Part shown: one piece after another, positions 34,589 to 46,628 of the stretch | How the letters are laid out: every line of letters begins with the position of its first letter | How positions within the stretch are numbered: position 1 is the stretch's first letter | Source: Alectoria sarmentosa | Taxonomy: Eukaryota; Ascomycota; Lecanoromycetes; Lecanorales; Parmeliaceae | Length of the DNA: 64,000 nucleotides | Assembly: GCA_009733775.1 (NCBI GenBank) | Contig: WOGZ01000099.1 | Span: 42,798-106,797 of the forward strand | Direction of reading: 5' to 3' | Translations under genes and position numbers: made by a program | The notes under the pieces: model-generated | What the model was told of the DNA's origin: nothing | The model's database searches: none | The model's input: the letters and a program-made list of their open reading frames with translations, nothing else

Positions 34589-36501
34589 ATGGAACCTAGA
34601 CCAACGCGCCTCAGAGGATTGCGATACACTGAACTTGATCAACGCAAAAAGGAGATCAGGCTGATGATCCTCGACCAGGGAGAGGCAGAATCTGAGATCA
34701 TGTGCCGCTTGATCCACGCAACATTGAGTGAACATCCCCGATATAAGGCGCTGTCGTATTCTTGGGATGTAGTTAAAGTGCTGTACCCCATCGACGTTGA
34801 CGGCTACGGGTTTGGAGTTGGTCCGAACTTGAAAGCAGCTCTCCAGAGTATTCGGCATCCCAGTGAACCGAGGTACCTATGGGTGGACGCCATCTGCATT
34901 AACCAGAAGGACATCGCAGAGCGAAATTACCAGGTAACCATAATGCACGGGATTTACCACCAAGCTGTACAGGTGATTGTCTGGCTTGGCAAAAAATCAT
35001 TTGACAGCGATTCTGCCATGGACGTGCTCGAAGATGATGAAATTCGAGAGAGAGAAAATCTATTTCCGACGGTCGATAGAGGCGCAGTGGTAATATACAC
35101 GTCTGCAGATATGACTACCTGGAAAGCCTTAGGTCATTTCTTCTCCCGCACATGGTGGGAGCGTGTTTGGGTGGTTCAAGAAGTGGTGTGGGCAGCGGAT
35201 GTGATCATAATGTGTGGTACAAGAGAGATGTCATGGAATTCATTACTTCACGGCTCACTACATTTACAACAAGCCGGAGCAACATCAAACAACATTACAA
35301 TCAACACAGTACTAGGATTAGCGCACAGTTCCTTCGTCATCCAGATGGCAGAAATTAGACGTAAACGAATAGATGCTCTACCGCTTAGCCTCGAACGGGT
35401 TTTGGCCATGGCACGAATTCGCAGATCAACAGATCCCCGAGACAAGATCTTCGGAATTCTGAATCTCCTACCATTGGACGAATGGCCGTGCTCGCCGGAC
35501 TACTCCAAGAGTATCGTGCAGGTCTTCTCAGAGGTCGCCAAGCGCATAATTGAAGGATCTGGTAGTTTAACTCTACTCAGTGCCTGCGAGCATCCGTGGC
35601 TACCAATCGGACAGGAAGACCATATTAGAAAGCCTTTCAAACATCCGGAAGTGCGTAACCTACCCTCCTGGACACCAAACTGGAGAGCCGCAAGGATCTC
35701 CATTCCTCTTCATGGAGGTTGCGACTCCATCTCGATTCCGATCAAGACAGTCGAGGATACGTGCTCCCGTTTTGCGGCCTCTGGAACAACCGCTGCCGTG
35801 TTTAGTTTTTCTGAAGATATGACCACTCTGAATGTGAGAGGATCTATCATTGATGTCGTCAAAGTCTCGACCGGACCCCTAGTAACGACTCAGATTGATA
35901 CCCATGGCTCGAGATTGTATGAGAGATTGGCACGTGTGGCATTCGATGAGAACCCGATGACAAGCCTCTATTTTGGGAACATGTCTAGATTGGAGGCATT
36001 CTGCCGCGCTCTAGTTCTTGACCACCCACGATATGGCAATTCGCTAGAGTCACGCGTTTTGAAGGAGTACTCTCAATGGAGAAAGAGATCTCATGACTAC
36101 AAACCTGAGTTACTGAACGCTCATGATGTGGTTCAGGCATGCCATGGTAGATTCTTCTTCTGTTCTTCAAAAGGATACATGGGCTTTGGTCCATACGGAA
36201 CAGCGGCAGGAGACTTCTTCTGCGGTATTCATGGGTGTCATGTGCCAATAGTCCTTCGAAAAAGAAACGCGTATTATTTGGCTGGCGGCAAAGTCTGTCA
36301 CAAACATGGAAACTTTCGAAGCTGCTTGCTTTCCGGATGTTCTAATGAGATCAAATCGTGGGAGGAAATTGACGAGCACTATGTCGTGATTGGAGAATCT
36401 TGTAAGTCTTCTTGGGCTTTGTCGATTTTTCCTTCTCTCACCCGCCGTGGTGTGCAGACTTACTCATCGAGCTGTCAAAACAGATGTACAAGGCGTTATG
36501 A
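34589..36501 (+). CDS. Heterokaryon-incompatibility (HET) domain protein, 618 aa
   Basis: Exons 34589-36401 and 36458-36501 join through a 56-base intron with donor GTAAGT. The spliced end reads HYVVIGESYLLIELSKQMYK, as in most HET proteins, whereas the unspliced frame adds an unrelated tail. HET motifs are visible: YKALSYSWDVV (about residue 51), YLWVDAICINQKDIAERNYQ (about 94) and WWERVWVVQEVVWAADV (about 190). HET domains trigger localised cell death on non-self contact in filamentous ascomycetes, and the domain is distantly TIR-like. The C-terminal half has a Cys/His-rich segment near FFCGIHGCHV. It appears intact. Confidence 0.88.
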
Positions 36502-38501
36502 ACGGAGAATTGCTGGCCGAAAGTGGTCTCCACGTCTCTAGTCAGATATTTCCTCTACGCTGATCCACGAGTCGAGCCTCCGGAAGGCGCTTTAACGCTG
36601 TATAATAGTCCGGACGACAGATGGCGAACAGTCCGGAATGTGAGAACTTCGTTAGATCATCAAGTATCGTAATTTACAATATCCTACAGACCTTCTCGGC
36701 TCTTTCTTTATATGAAATATCCACCGATCTTATTCCGTCCCTCTCAGATATCCCAATCCACCTCAATCAGCTCCGTTCCATCATGGTACCATCTGTGTCC
36801 ATTGCATATTAGGAACCGTGAATCAGCCTCTTGAGAGAGACCCTGGCGGTCTCCCTGTTTGCGGAGTCTGGCTTGAGATAATATCATCGTAAGCATATCG
36901 CTCGCACTTCAGGCTAGATGTCAGCACACTCATCAAAACTATCTAGCAAGCTATCCACCGCGCTTCGAATACGGCAATCTGCGCTCCCCTAGAAGATGCA
37001 GCGAGCCTGGTTCCGGCATCGGATGGTCACCAACGAGAACCTGGGCTCCTTTCTTCAGCGCAGGTACCAACGCCCGCAGTTTCTGTATGCAGTAGGAATT
37101 CGGCTAGTTGAGGAATTAATACTGAAAAAAAGTACTTCAGCGTCCTTAACTAGGCCTAGAGAGGTGAGCTTCGGGCAATGGTTGGTAAGCGTTGCGGGCG
37201 ACCCACTGTGTTTTCAAACGTCTAGTTTCTACGCGACATATCGTATATCTTGGCCATTTGGTCAGGCAGGTCGGAACGCATGATGGCTATATACACGCAA
37301 ATTTTCATATACCCTGCCCGGTTCTCCTCGTTCATAATCCCCATCAGGTCTCTGTATCCGTTTTCCTCCGCCAACAGCCGAGACGCCGCCCTTTACACTA
37401 CCAATCTTCGCCTAGGCTCGCAAAACAGGCCATGACGCATTTTAGTATACTGAAGCAGCCGACGAAGTCCTTTCCCCAGGAGAATGCATCGAGTAATTAA
37501 GCTAGATCCGTGCATGAGCTGTTATAATCGGCACCGTGGAATCGATGGTGACAACGTAGGCGGTCGGAGCAGCGGGTCAGATCGTTGTCGACTATTGGAT
37601 AGTCCACAGTGATTTCTCTACCGGTAACATTGTGCTAGGTTAGGACTACAGTGTCACGCTGATTGATTTTGGGTTTGTCGGTTGGATTAGAGCTATGATT
37701 CGAGAAAGCCTTCCTGGATGAAATGGTAAGTTCTTCGTTGAGAGTGGTTGCGAGGATGTGGAGAATAAATCAGCTCTTGTACGGTGGTGACGGCGGCTTT
37801 CTGCGTCAAGGCTTTCGACGATCCTAACGATTATTTCAGAGACCTGAATTGGTTTATTATGAGGTTGTTTTGACGGTTGGTAGTTGATTGAGATGTTGAA
37901 GCGTTCACCATTTATTAAATTAGGTTGATTTGATTGATATTGTTAGGAGCGTACCCGTGACACACCATGCCTTGACACAGCACTCAGCCCTGTTGGGCCT
38001 GGCGCGGTCATGGAACCTACACTTAGCGATTCTCTCTCATACATAATTCTCTTGACTTGTTATCCCTGTTACATACACCCATATGACCTCAGTTTCTATG
38101 CTGGTCCTGACAGATAAAAAGATTGATATTGACGTAAAACATAAAGTGTTTTAAATTAGCATTTGTTGAAAATATGTTGATAAAAGAACTCTTTTATAAT
38201 TTAAATTCTTGTATAACATAACAGTATAATCAGAGGGGGGAGGGGGGAAATCGTTTCTTTTTAGTCGATGTTATCATTATAAAAGCTCCTCGATTAAATT
38301 ACACAGATATTTATCACAAAGTGAGTCTTTTGTAATGAAATGTTTATAACATGAACTAATTAACCGAATATATACGAAATGCTCGGGTTCATTCACGAAC
38401 TCGGCCAGTGACCTAGTTTAGGCTATTAGTTGAGTGGTTGCTGGTGGACTGTTGGGAACCTTGATCTGCATATCATGAGAGGAAGACTATGTCGGATCGG
38501 G
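36502..38501. other. Intergenic with a kinase-like pseudogene fragment
   Basis: About 2 kb without an intact gene. A decayed kinase-like segment lies at 37575-37700 (separate entry). From about 38100 to 38380 the DNA is AT-rich, with a run of G at 38234-38247. Confidence 0.5.
37575..37700 (+). pseudogene. Fragment of an APH/protein kinase-like fold, catalytic loop and DFG
   Basis: One plus-strand frame reads IVHSDFSTGNIVLG, TAG stop at 37641-37643, then DYSVTLIDFGFVGWI. This is the order and spacing of the catalytic loop HxDxxxxN and the metal-binding DFG of phosphotransferases of the aminoglycoside/choline kinase type, common in fungi. No intact lobe was found on either side. The call rests on about 30 residues. 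Confidence 0.5.
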
Positions 38502-39863
38502 TCATTGCAGCTTGGTCAGCTCAACAAGCGGAGACAGGTGTAGAGGAGAACTAGAGCTGGCCAGATCTGCCCCACCGTTTGACGGATATCCAACCACATC
38601 TCTCTCAAACTTCACCAGTTCCCCATTGATAAAAGGATCCCTGCCGAATCCCTCAAAGTGAAGCTTCTTCAGACCCGGCAGCTGCTGGATCGGCTCTTTC
38701 AGGGCATCATAGATGGCCTCCTCTACAGTCGGAAATTGGGTCGGCCCGTTGAGGTTTCGGCATGGCTGGGTGGGGGCTTCCTCGTCGCTGTCCCCATAGG
38801 ATTCGTCGTCTTCGGTGTTCAGGATGATTTCAAGATCGGAAAGACTGCATGTGTGATGCTTGAGGAGCGTCATGATCACTTGAATCATTTGTTCTGTTTC
38901 TGGCCTTTCTTCGTTGTCGTCTGGTTCATCGACAATGAATCGAAGCGTTTTGAGACAGGTAGCGTTTCGGTGTCCGATACTGTTGATGATCTCGTGGTCA
39001 ATATGCTCTTTTAGGCATTTGAATAATTCTTTTGGAAAGTCGGGGGAGCATGAGAGGGGGAAAGAATCCACTTGATGACAACATGCGGATCGTGAGACAA
39101 GTCTACAGAGCCAAGTGAAGGGAGATTCCTCTTTCTTGATACAGAAATGAGCCGTCAGAACATTATAAGAAGCATAGCGGGGGAAATAACTGTTTGTCCG
39201 CCCCCAACAATGTCTCATGTGCAAAGCAAAAATGAAGTCAGGAAGGATTCAATGAAATCAGGAAGGAATCACTCCGAACTGACGTACCTGTGAAGAAAAC
39301 GAGCAAAAAGCGAGCCCTGGATAGCGTCACAAAGATCCCATCTCCAAGCTTCGGCACCGAATTCGAAGAATCGCAGAGTCTGGCTATCAACCCTCGCCTT
39401 TTCATAGCGTCCCTTCCATCTATAGGGACCCGTTGAGTCTCTTTCTAGTATCTCAAAGTGAAACTTATTCACGCTATACAGCATTGTTGTAGCTTCTTCG
39501 TGTACCTTCTTGCAGGTCCGTAAGACCGCCGGTGCCAGCCGCAGCGAAAATTTACAGAAGCGATGGCGAGACTCCTCACAGCGAGACTTCTCACAAAACA
39601 CCTTGGGCAGTGGATGTCTGACACTTCTTTGAGGATCTTTTTCCTGTCGCAAGGTTCTGATCACTATGGGCTGCAATGCCGAACTGCAATTCTGCCATTG
39701 GCGTGCGATCAGCAGATCTTCGTATATTCGTAACCGGATTTCTGGCAAAAATTGCTTTTAGTTGGGTGAGAAAGTAGGACGGTCAAGGTGACTGACCCGG
39801 GGGAAGTGCCAAAAATCCTTGGGCCGGGAGAGAAGAAACTAAAGCCTGGATGGATATGACCAT
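38502..39863 (-). CDS. F-box-like (2EXR-type) protein, 402 aa
   Basis: Exons 39863-39797, 39741-39288 and 39189-38502; introns of 55 and 98 bases in matching phases. Splicing restores FLALPPEIRLRIYEDLL, the N-terminal F-box-like helix found in many Pezizomycotina proteins; each exon alone lacks it. RLAPAVLRTCKKVHEEATTML is the second family hallmark, and the segment around RYEKARVDSQTLRFFEFG follows. The C-terminal 240 residues are acidic in the middle (DDESYGDSDEEAP), with a leucine-rich block after it. The family is large and mostly uncharacterised; roles in ubiquitin ligase substrate choice are assumed for F-box relatives. Confidence 0.72.
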
Positions 39864-40727
39864 GTTTGAGTGCGCTCTCGACTGCGTCCACCTGGACCTC
39901 GAAGTGCGAGCGACGGAGCGTTGAATCTCAACACGGAAGTAATTCGACTTGAGATAATCGGAGAAAAGATACTAGAAGATGGATCAAATAAATCTGCGAC
40001 ATGGGGATCTTGTGGCTCATGGGCCAAAGAGATGGTGGGCCGTTGGACGCTTGTTTCTGTCGCTGAAGGATTGAGAATTCGTAGTCAGCAGGTGCGATCT
40101 AGAATTTCTTAGCAGCTGGCGATACAGAGCATAGCGTGCTTGGCTTGGAAAAGGTACATCTATTGTAGGTCTCTTTGAATTCGCCACTTTCTCTTTACCC
40201 AAAACGTCAGGCAGTTTATAGCCTCTTGCTTGTTCGGTGTTGTGTAAGTTGTAAAGATGTCAAATTTTGAGCTACAGGAAAATCGGCTTTAACCCGCTCA
40301 GCTAACTACATTTGGACTAGTAACTTTTTAAGGCGCAAGGCGTGAGGGCAACTGCTACCCCAGCATCTTGCGCCTTGAGAACATTTGAGCTCTTGAAAAT
40401 CAATGTTCTCTCTATTATGTGGTCTGTTATGTGTTCTTCGACTTTTTGAATCATCTTGTCTTATTTTATCATACTACACGATTCTGTGTAGATGTGGTGT
40501 ACCCACGTATCGATGACTGTTCTTGCGGCGATAGAAGAAGAAGATGGTATGAGTTGAATTGACGATGAGTTTCCTCGTTCGTAAAGAGGAGGCTTGTCTT
40601 CGAAGGCGGTTAGGGCGTAAGTAGATCAACCCATAGAAAGAGATTGGAGGTTCCATGAAGCGAAAAACTGTGGATGGGTACGGAATAGAAGAGAGAAGGT
40701 TCTCGCATATTGAATCGTTTTACATCC
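39864..40727. other. Intergenic with small hairpin
   Basis: No supported gene. A hairpin with 10-base arms (AAGGCGCAAG / CTTGCGCCTT) occupies 40330-40376. Confidence 0.5.
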
Positions 40728-41167
40728 AGGTAGAGGTAAGGATTGCGCATCGTCCGTAGGCGCTGGTGGAGGATACCGCTTCAAGAATGCTTCTGTAATG
40801 TTTGCGCTGTCTGCTTTTTTGACTTCTTCGGCGCGGATGGATCACCGAGGGTATATTCTGAAGGTTCATCGTCGGAAGATGCTCCACCAGGAAGTCCCGT
40901 CTGTGCGTCGTCTAGGTCCCATTGTTTGTCGTCTTCTTGTTCGATGATGATCTCCTCAGCTGCGCCTTCTTCATGTAGCGAGATAGGGGTACTACTGCTA
41001 CTTTCCAACTGCGGGATTGGGGTGTTGCTGCTTTTTTCTGCGGTAAACGATTTGGCTTTCTTCCTTTCTTTGCGAGCATGGATGCTTTCCGACGCAAGAC
41101 CGATTCCTCCGGCCACGCCTGATACCGCGTATCGGAGAATGCTGTCTAATCCTCCGCGACCTGCCAC
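40728..41167 (-). pseudogene. Frameshifted, 3'-truncated fungal gene fragment
   Basis: The frame from 41167 reads GRGGLDSILRYAVSGVAGGI and GLASESIHARKERKK, the start of a common fungal family of unknown function whose members go on to LPxPVILPQRRP. Here a run of six A (T at 40815-40820 on the plus strand) shifts the frame: the expected continuation ITEAFLKRYPPPAPTDD...LPLP is present in the next frame. After LPLP (40728) the conserved ILPQRRP block and the rest of the protein are missing. There is also no ATG at the expected start (GTG instead); a tiny upstream exon is possible. Either a pseudogene or an A-run sequencing error combined with an unrecognised intron. Confidence 0.55.
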
Positions 41168-41742
41168 TTATTTCGACAGTCGTAGGGAGATTGGATGCAG
41201 AGTGGAGAAAAGGATAGAGCAAAGAGTGACTGGAGTGGGTTTACAGGGCAACATCTACCGAGTAGGGAAAGTCGAGCGGAATAGATGTTTCGGAGTCTCA
41301 CAAAAAGAAGAATCAGTAACCCACCGCCCTTCTTATACTTTCCGCAGGGAAACAAGATGGAGACTGGCATTATGGAAGCTGAAAGCAGAGGCAAAGGGTA
41401 TATCTGACATGCCTTTGGCCAGTCGAATGTTGGTAAACTATCGCTTTCGCTTCTAATTTGACTTGACATAGTTGACAAGTCTCATGCTACGAATCAAATC
41501 AATTTGAAGCATCCAATTGTCAACTTCGATAAAAGTTTGGCCAAGCAGTGTTGGGGGCGCAGGTAAACAGGTGGTAAGACGGCTTTACTTGGCAGGGATC
41601 GTGGTGGCAGACTAGTCTCTGAATAGATTAGCTCCTTTCCGGAACGAAAGCGAGAGCGAAAGCGAGAGCGGCTGAGCTTATGTTCAACTCAACAACCACT
41701 ACACTGTAAGCCTGAAGCTACGTTGCCCACGAAGCAGCCTCT
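41168..41742. other. Intergenic upstream of the Zn2Cys6 gene
   Basis: No supported gene. A short GA-rich hexamer-like repeat (GAAAGCGAGAGC twice) lies at about 41646-41670. Confidence 0.45.
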
Positions 41743-43192
41743 ATGGCCGAAATCGAAACCGCTACCGACGCGCGGCCGCTGCGATCTCACACGTCGATCA
41801 GGGACAGTAGTACGAGAACGAGAACGCCGCCTGAAGTGCCCGAGCGCAAAGGCCTGAAAGCCGCTGGGAGACTCCATCATAAGAAATCCAGGACTGGCTG
41901 TCAACGATGCAGAGCCCGTCGAGTCAAGGTATCTTTTTGCAAAAGTAATTGGTAGATATTCGCTAGCTGTTTTCCTGTCAATGTGCCATCATCTCTCCAT
42001 TTCCCATTCTCAGCTACGATATTGTACAGCTGGCGAGAAAGAGTCTCCCGTAATACGATTACTAAACTCTTAGTAGTGCGATGAGGCCCATCCTGTATGT
42101 GGAAGTTGCCAACGGTATCAACTTTCATGCAACTATGACCGCCACAATGCCAAGACCGCGGGGGAAGCAAAAAAAATCCCCGCCCAAGTTGATGAGAATA
42201 CTTCCGTAGTAGATAGTAGCACAGATGCTCCCGATTACTCAGAATCGAAACAGCGTCGGCTGCTGGAGCTCCGATTGCTGCATCATTATAATACGAGAAC
42301 CAGTCTCACTTTGAACCTGATCCCCCCAGGCTCCACGGAATCGAATCCGCTAGAGCTTTGGTTGACCGATGTCCCCATTCTAGCCTTTGACAACGACGCT
42401 CTCTTGAATATCATGTCTGCTATAGCTGCCCTCCATACTGCTAATCCCAATCCTCAGGACTTAGACGCTATTGATGTGTACCGGAATTATCTAGACCTTG
42501 CTCTACGAGGACACTCAAACGACGTGGCTCACTTGACTAAAATGACTGCGGACGCCGCATGTATGACTTCAAGTCTTATCCGCGTTGCGGCCTTTGCGGT
42601 TCTACAAGAACGGCCCCTAGCTCCATATACGCCTCCAATGCAATGGTTGCAGATGACACGGGGCGGGGGGAATCTCTTCGAAGCCGCGTGGAACTTCTAC
42701 AAAGACGATGAATCCTCGATAATCTTACGGTTGTTAAAGGCAACACCCATTTTAAAGGACTCTGACCCACTTTTCCAAGAAAGTAGCCGCCAGGGCCTAC
42801 TGCACCTCCTTCATGGCACCGGAGCCGAACACGCCTTGGAGACCTGGAGCGAAAACACCGAAAAAGCATACTCTTCCACGTTGAGCTACATTGGTAGCGT
42901 TCAGTCTGTCATTGCCCGCGGCGAGAAGCCAGAGACTGTGTGCAGGATCCTGTTGATGTTTCCCTACCTGATACAAAAGGGCTTCATCGATCTGGTCCAG
43001 GAGCAGCGACCGCGAGCGCTGGTGATTCTTGCTCATTACTTTGGCCTTCTTACGCGATTCAAGTACGTCTGGTTCATTGGTGATACGGGATTGAGAGAGA
43101 TCCATGCTATTCGAGCGGTCCTGTCCGAGGAGTGGCAGGAGTTGATGGCCTGGCCGTTACCGATGCTGGCCGAGGAATCGTTCTCTGCATGA
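41743..43192 (+). CDS. Zn2Cys6 transcription factor, 433 aa
   Basis: Exons 41743-41928 and 42077-43192 join through a 148-base intron with a TACTAAAC branch; the second of two AGs at the acceptor is used, since the first would leave a TAG. Splicing creates the full zinc cluster CX2CX6CX6CX2CX6C: Cys 53, 56, 63, 70, 73 and 80, in CQRCRARRVKC and CGSCQRYQLSC. The basic RARRVK loop contacts DNA in this family. The rest is the helical middle/regulatory region seen in fungal-specific factors of the sterol-uptake (Upc2-like) type, shown by LRLLHHYNTRTS and ALHTANPN. It is nuclear and probably regulates nearby genes; the closest are an ATR1-like pump and an NCS1 permease. Confidence 0.88.
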
Positions 43193-43884
43193 TGTCGGCA
43201 TGGAAATTCTTGGCATCAATCACGCAGTTTGAATCAACGACTTTGACTGCGTCATCTACGAGGAAGCTCTCAGGTATTCGGTGAATGTGTTAAGACCAGG
43301 TGTCCATTCGGTGCGCACGGGGCGCAAAAAACCTGCGCGCTGTGGGGGCGGAGGTTTCCGGTGAAGCTGGCGTGCGGCGAGCTCCTGTGCGCCTGAAACA
43401 TTCGGAGATTGATCATCATTCCCTGGCACACTGGGGCTGAGTGGGATCCTTCCTGCTTGACTACCGGCTATGCGCAATCTTGCTGTATCTCACAGGTGAA
43501 ACAAATTTTATGCGCGGTAAGTAGTAATAGGAGGATCGGATGCGTGGGTCCGGCAAGGCTGTGGGAGATGGTATTTGTGCCCCGAGGGTTGAGCCATGCA
43601 CGCTTTGCGTATCATTTTTTCTTGATGTCGGATAATCGGTATCTGCGTGCTTTTTTTATATTGTCCAGCCTGTTTGATAGAGTAGGAAGCTGTTGGCCTG
43701 GCATGTTGGAAGGTAGAATGGCGTTTGCAATGAGCTGGGTAGGAATTCTGGAACGGGAAGCTATTGAAGAACCCTATCGTGTCCTGAAAAATGGTATCTT
43801 AGATACCCCATATCCATTTACTCAAAGTTGAAAATGCAAGATCTGATAAGTCAAAACGAAGACGGTGGCCACGAATTGCTACGC
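43193..43884. other. Intergenic between convergent genes
   Basis: A 140-codon frame at 43409-43831 has no domain I recognise and lies between two convergent genes. Not called. Confidence 0.45.
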
Positions 43885-45660
43885 TCATCCTCCAGGGCTA
43901 TCCCGCCCATCGTCACCTCCATTTCCCTGCTTCCTCCGATCCTTCCAATACCCCTTGCCAAGAAACAACAGACTCAAAAACAGACCAAAGCCCGAAACCC
44001 CAATGGCGAAATACCACGCACCACGGAACCCCAGCAGGACATCCTCAGGATTCCCACCCCCGCGCTCGACGTGGCTATCGACGGTGCCCGCGAAGCCGAG
44101 GGCCAGTGAAATGCTATAATTGACGATCGTGTTGACGAGACTGGCGGCGACGCCTTGGTGCTCCTTGGCCACGGCGTCGGAGAGGATGAGCGTCGCGGCG
44201 GGGAAACTCATGTCCATGCCCCAGGGGATCACGACGGTGCAGACGAAGGACTGCGCCCAGTAGGTTTGGGAGACAGGCGCGGTGGCGATGAGGATGGTGC
44301 CGACTGTGAAGGCGGTGAGCGCGATTGTCATCACCCTAGCATAGGTTGGCGTCAGTATTTCCGTTTCGAAGGGAAAAGTCGTGCGTGAAAAGTTTAAAGT
44401 GTGAACACTCGAGCATCAGTCTCATGCAATAGATCTCCCAGCTTGAAAAGCAAAATGCAACAGCAAGAAACAATTCAAAAAATTTCCTTACCAAGCAGGC
44501 CTCAGACGGCCAAGGAGAAATCCGGTAGTGACAGATGCCATTGCACCAGTGATTGCAACAGGAGCCGTCCAGGCAGCGGCATGGAGCGGAGAGGCTCCTC
44601 GGAGTTGTTCGTAGAACTGCCATATATAGTATACCCAGATACCAAAGCAACTCCAACCGCAGGCCACGCAGGCCAGAACGAACGCGACGTCGGTCGACAG
44701 TGCATCGAAGGGTATCAGCGGCGATGTTGCAACTCGAATTTCGATGAAGAAGAATGCCGCGGCGAATAAGAATCCGAGGATGAGGCATACGTAGACGTAT
44801 GCTTTCGCCCAGGTGACCACACCAGACTGGTTCCATGCGAAATTGATGAGGATCAAGGCTGTGACACCGGTAAGGCCCCCGAGCAGGTCAAGCTCGACCA
44901 TCATTTCTCGCCATGTCGTCGCTTTCGCGAGCTTTTTCGGCGGATCGGGAATCACGTAGGATCCAACCACAGCTATGCAGGCTAGAGCGATCGAAAAAGA
45001 CCAGAATGTCCAGGGCCACCAGGCTAGATTGAAAAGCCCAGCGAAGACAGCACCAAGGACAGCTCCACCTGGGGCAGTGGCTCCGAAGACGGCGAAGACC
45101 ATGGCTTTTCTTGGACCAGGCGCATATGTTGCTCCGAGGATGGCAAGGCCATTGGGTAGGCATATCGCAGGTCCAACGCCTTGGAAGACGCGTGCAAAGT
45201 TGAAGAGGACATGGTTTGAGTAGACGGCTAGACCTGCGATCATGCTCCATAGCGAGAACCAGGAGAAGCCGATGATGAGCATCTTCTTATACCCGTAGAC
45301 ATCACCTAGACGGCCAGCTAGGAGGATAAAGGTGCCAACGGTCAGACTGTAGGCCGCGATGAGCCAACTCAGCTCTCCTGGATTGGAGAGGCCATAGGTG
45401 TCGCCAATGACGTGGAGGATGGCGAGGCACTGACCGAGACCAGCCTGGGTGGTGAATTGTGCGCAGCAGATCAAGCCGACGAAGAGAATTTCATGCCCCA
45501 ATGGCAGCGTCTCGGCGATGGACTTTGTGGACTCAATTTTTGAGAGATCAGCTTTCTCTCTGTCTCTCCCCTCACTATTGTCATCATCATGGGTTGGATG
45601 CTGTTTAACTTCATAGTTCTGATCCTGGGGGGTGGATATGCTGGATTCTTCATCGGCCAT
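43885..45660 (-). CDS. MFS drug:H+ antiporter, DHA2 / ATR1-like, 539 aa
   Basis: Exons 45660-44492 and 44335-43885 join through a 156-base intron (GTAAGG...GCTAG), restoring RLRPAWVMTIAL. The ATG at 45660 (MADEESS) is used; the frame extends five codons further but without ATG. After a polar, charged N-terminus of about 60 residues come the family blocks FTTQAGLGQCLAILHVIG, LSWLIAAYSLTVGTFILLAG followed by RLGDVYGYKKML, and ARVFQGVGPAICLPNGLAIL. About 14 membrane segments are present. It is closest in style to the yeast ATR1/YMR279C/AMF1 group, which exports borate, aminotriazole or moves ammonium. Plasma membrane location is expected. The substrate is not readable. Confidence 0.85.
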
Positions 45661-46628
45661 GATTGCGGGAGGCAAAAGATGGTTACCGACAGGATTTTAC
45701 CCTATAACAGAGGGTCGTTTCTTTTGCTTCCATTTGGAAATCGTCGACTAGAAGACAGTCATTGGCACTGTAAAGTAAAGTAGGTAATAAGAAAAGGCAA
45801 GCTGTCGAGATGTCTCTCGCATCTATTTATTGGAAGATTTCCATCTTTTGTTTCGTCGGCAATGCTCGGAAGAGTGCTCGGCATCCGGCGGGCGCTAGCG
45901 TATCAAGTCACGTGACCTCGGCACTTTTCGCCCAATGATGCAGTTATGCAAGTCTCTCTTGTCGTCGCTCTTGTCGTCGTTTGCAATCTTCAAGTGTAGA
46001 GTAGCCCCAATGAAGGGCTATGTATCTAGATCTGCATACTGACGTCAATGGGATAAGAAGATATACCATGCAATTCAATTATGCCATGGTTGGTAAAGTC
46101 GAGCTTTTGTCGACTGAATCACTTAAGGCGCGGGTCAAAGGTATGATGGAAGGCAGATGGCGCCTTTCTCTACCTTGTCGTCTTCACCTCCGATGCAAAG
46201 CCTGGGAAGGTTGGCTGTGGCTCTTCTCTTGTACTGGATCCAATAACGAGACGTGGGGTCTATGCCAAGCCATTGGGGGATATGATGGCTTGCTACTTAT
46301 CACATTATGCACGAGGTGCAGGAGCAAGCCGAAGCTGCAGTCATCGACGCTAAGAGAACCAATCTCACTGAGGTGTAAGACTCGACCTCACCGCTGTCTT
46401 TGGATCGTTTAAGCCGCTCCTCTACGTCCTCCTTCCCTGTCAACATTTGCGTTCTCAGCCTATTTCAGCTATGACTTTTGCGCATATCGGCTATGTCATT
46501 AAAGTTGACGTGGGAGTCATAAGAGGGAAGATTTCCAGTCTCCTACACATCACATACCTGAATATTGCCACTCCCATCTATTGCTCACTGACAACTAAGC
46601 TGTGCTTAGCGCCCTCCTTCATTGTACT
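45661..46628. other. Divergent intergenic region (DHA2 pump / NCS1 permease)
   Basis: No supported gene in 968 bases between two divergently transcribed transporters. It contains the palindrome GTCACGTGAC. Confidence 0.5.
45907..45916. promoter_or_regulatory. CACGTG E-box palindrome (GTCACGTGAC)
   Basis: A ten-base perfect palindrome with the CACGTG core of bHLH factors lies 247 bases upstream of the ATR1-like gene and 713 bases upstream of the NCS1 permease. In fungi such cores are bound by Cbf1/Pho4/SREBP-type proteins. Use in vivo is unproven. Confidence 0.4.
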
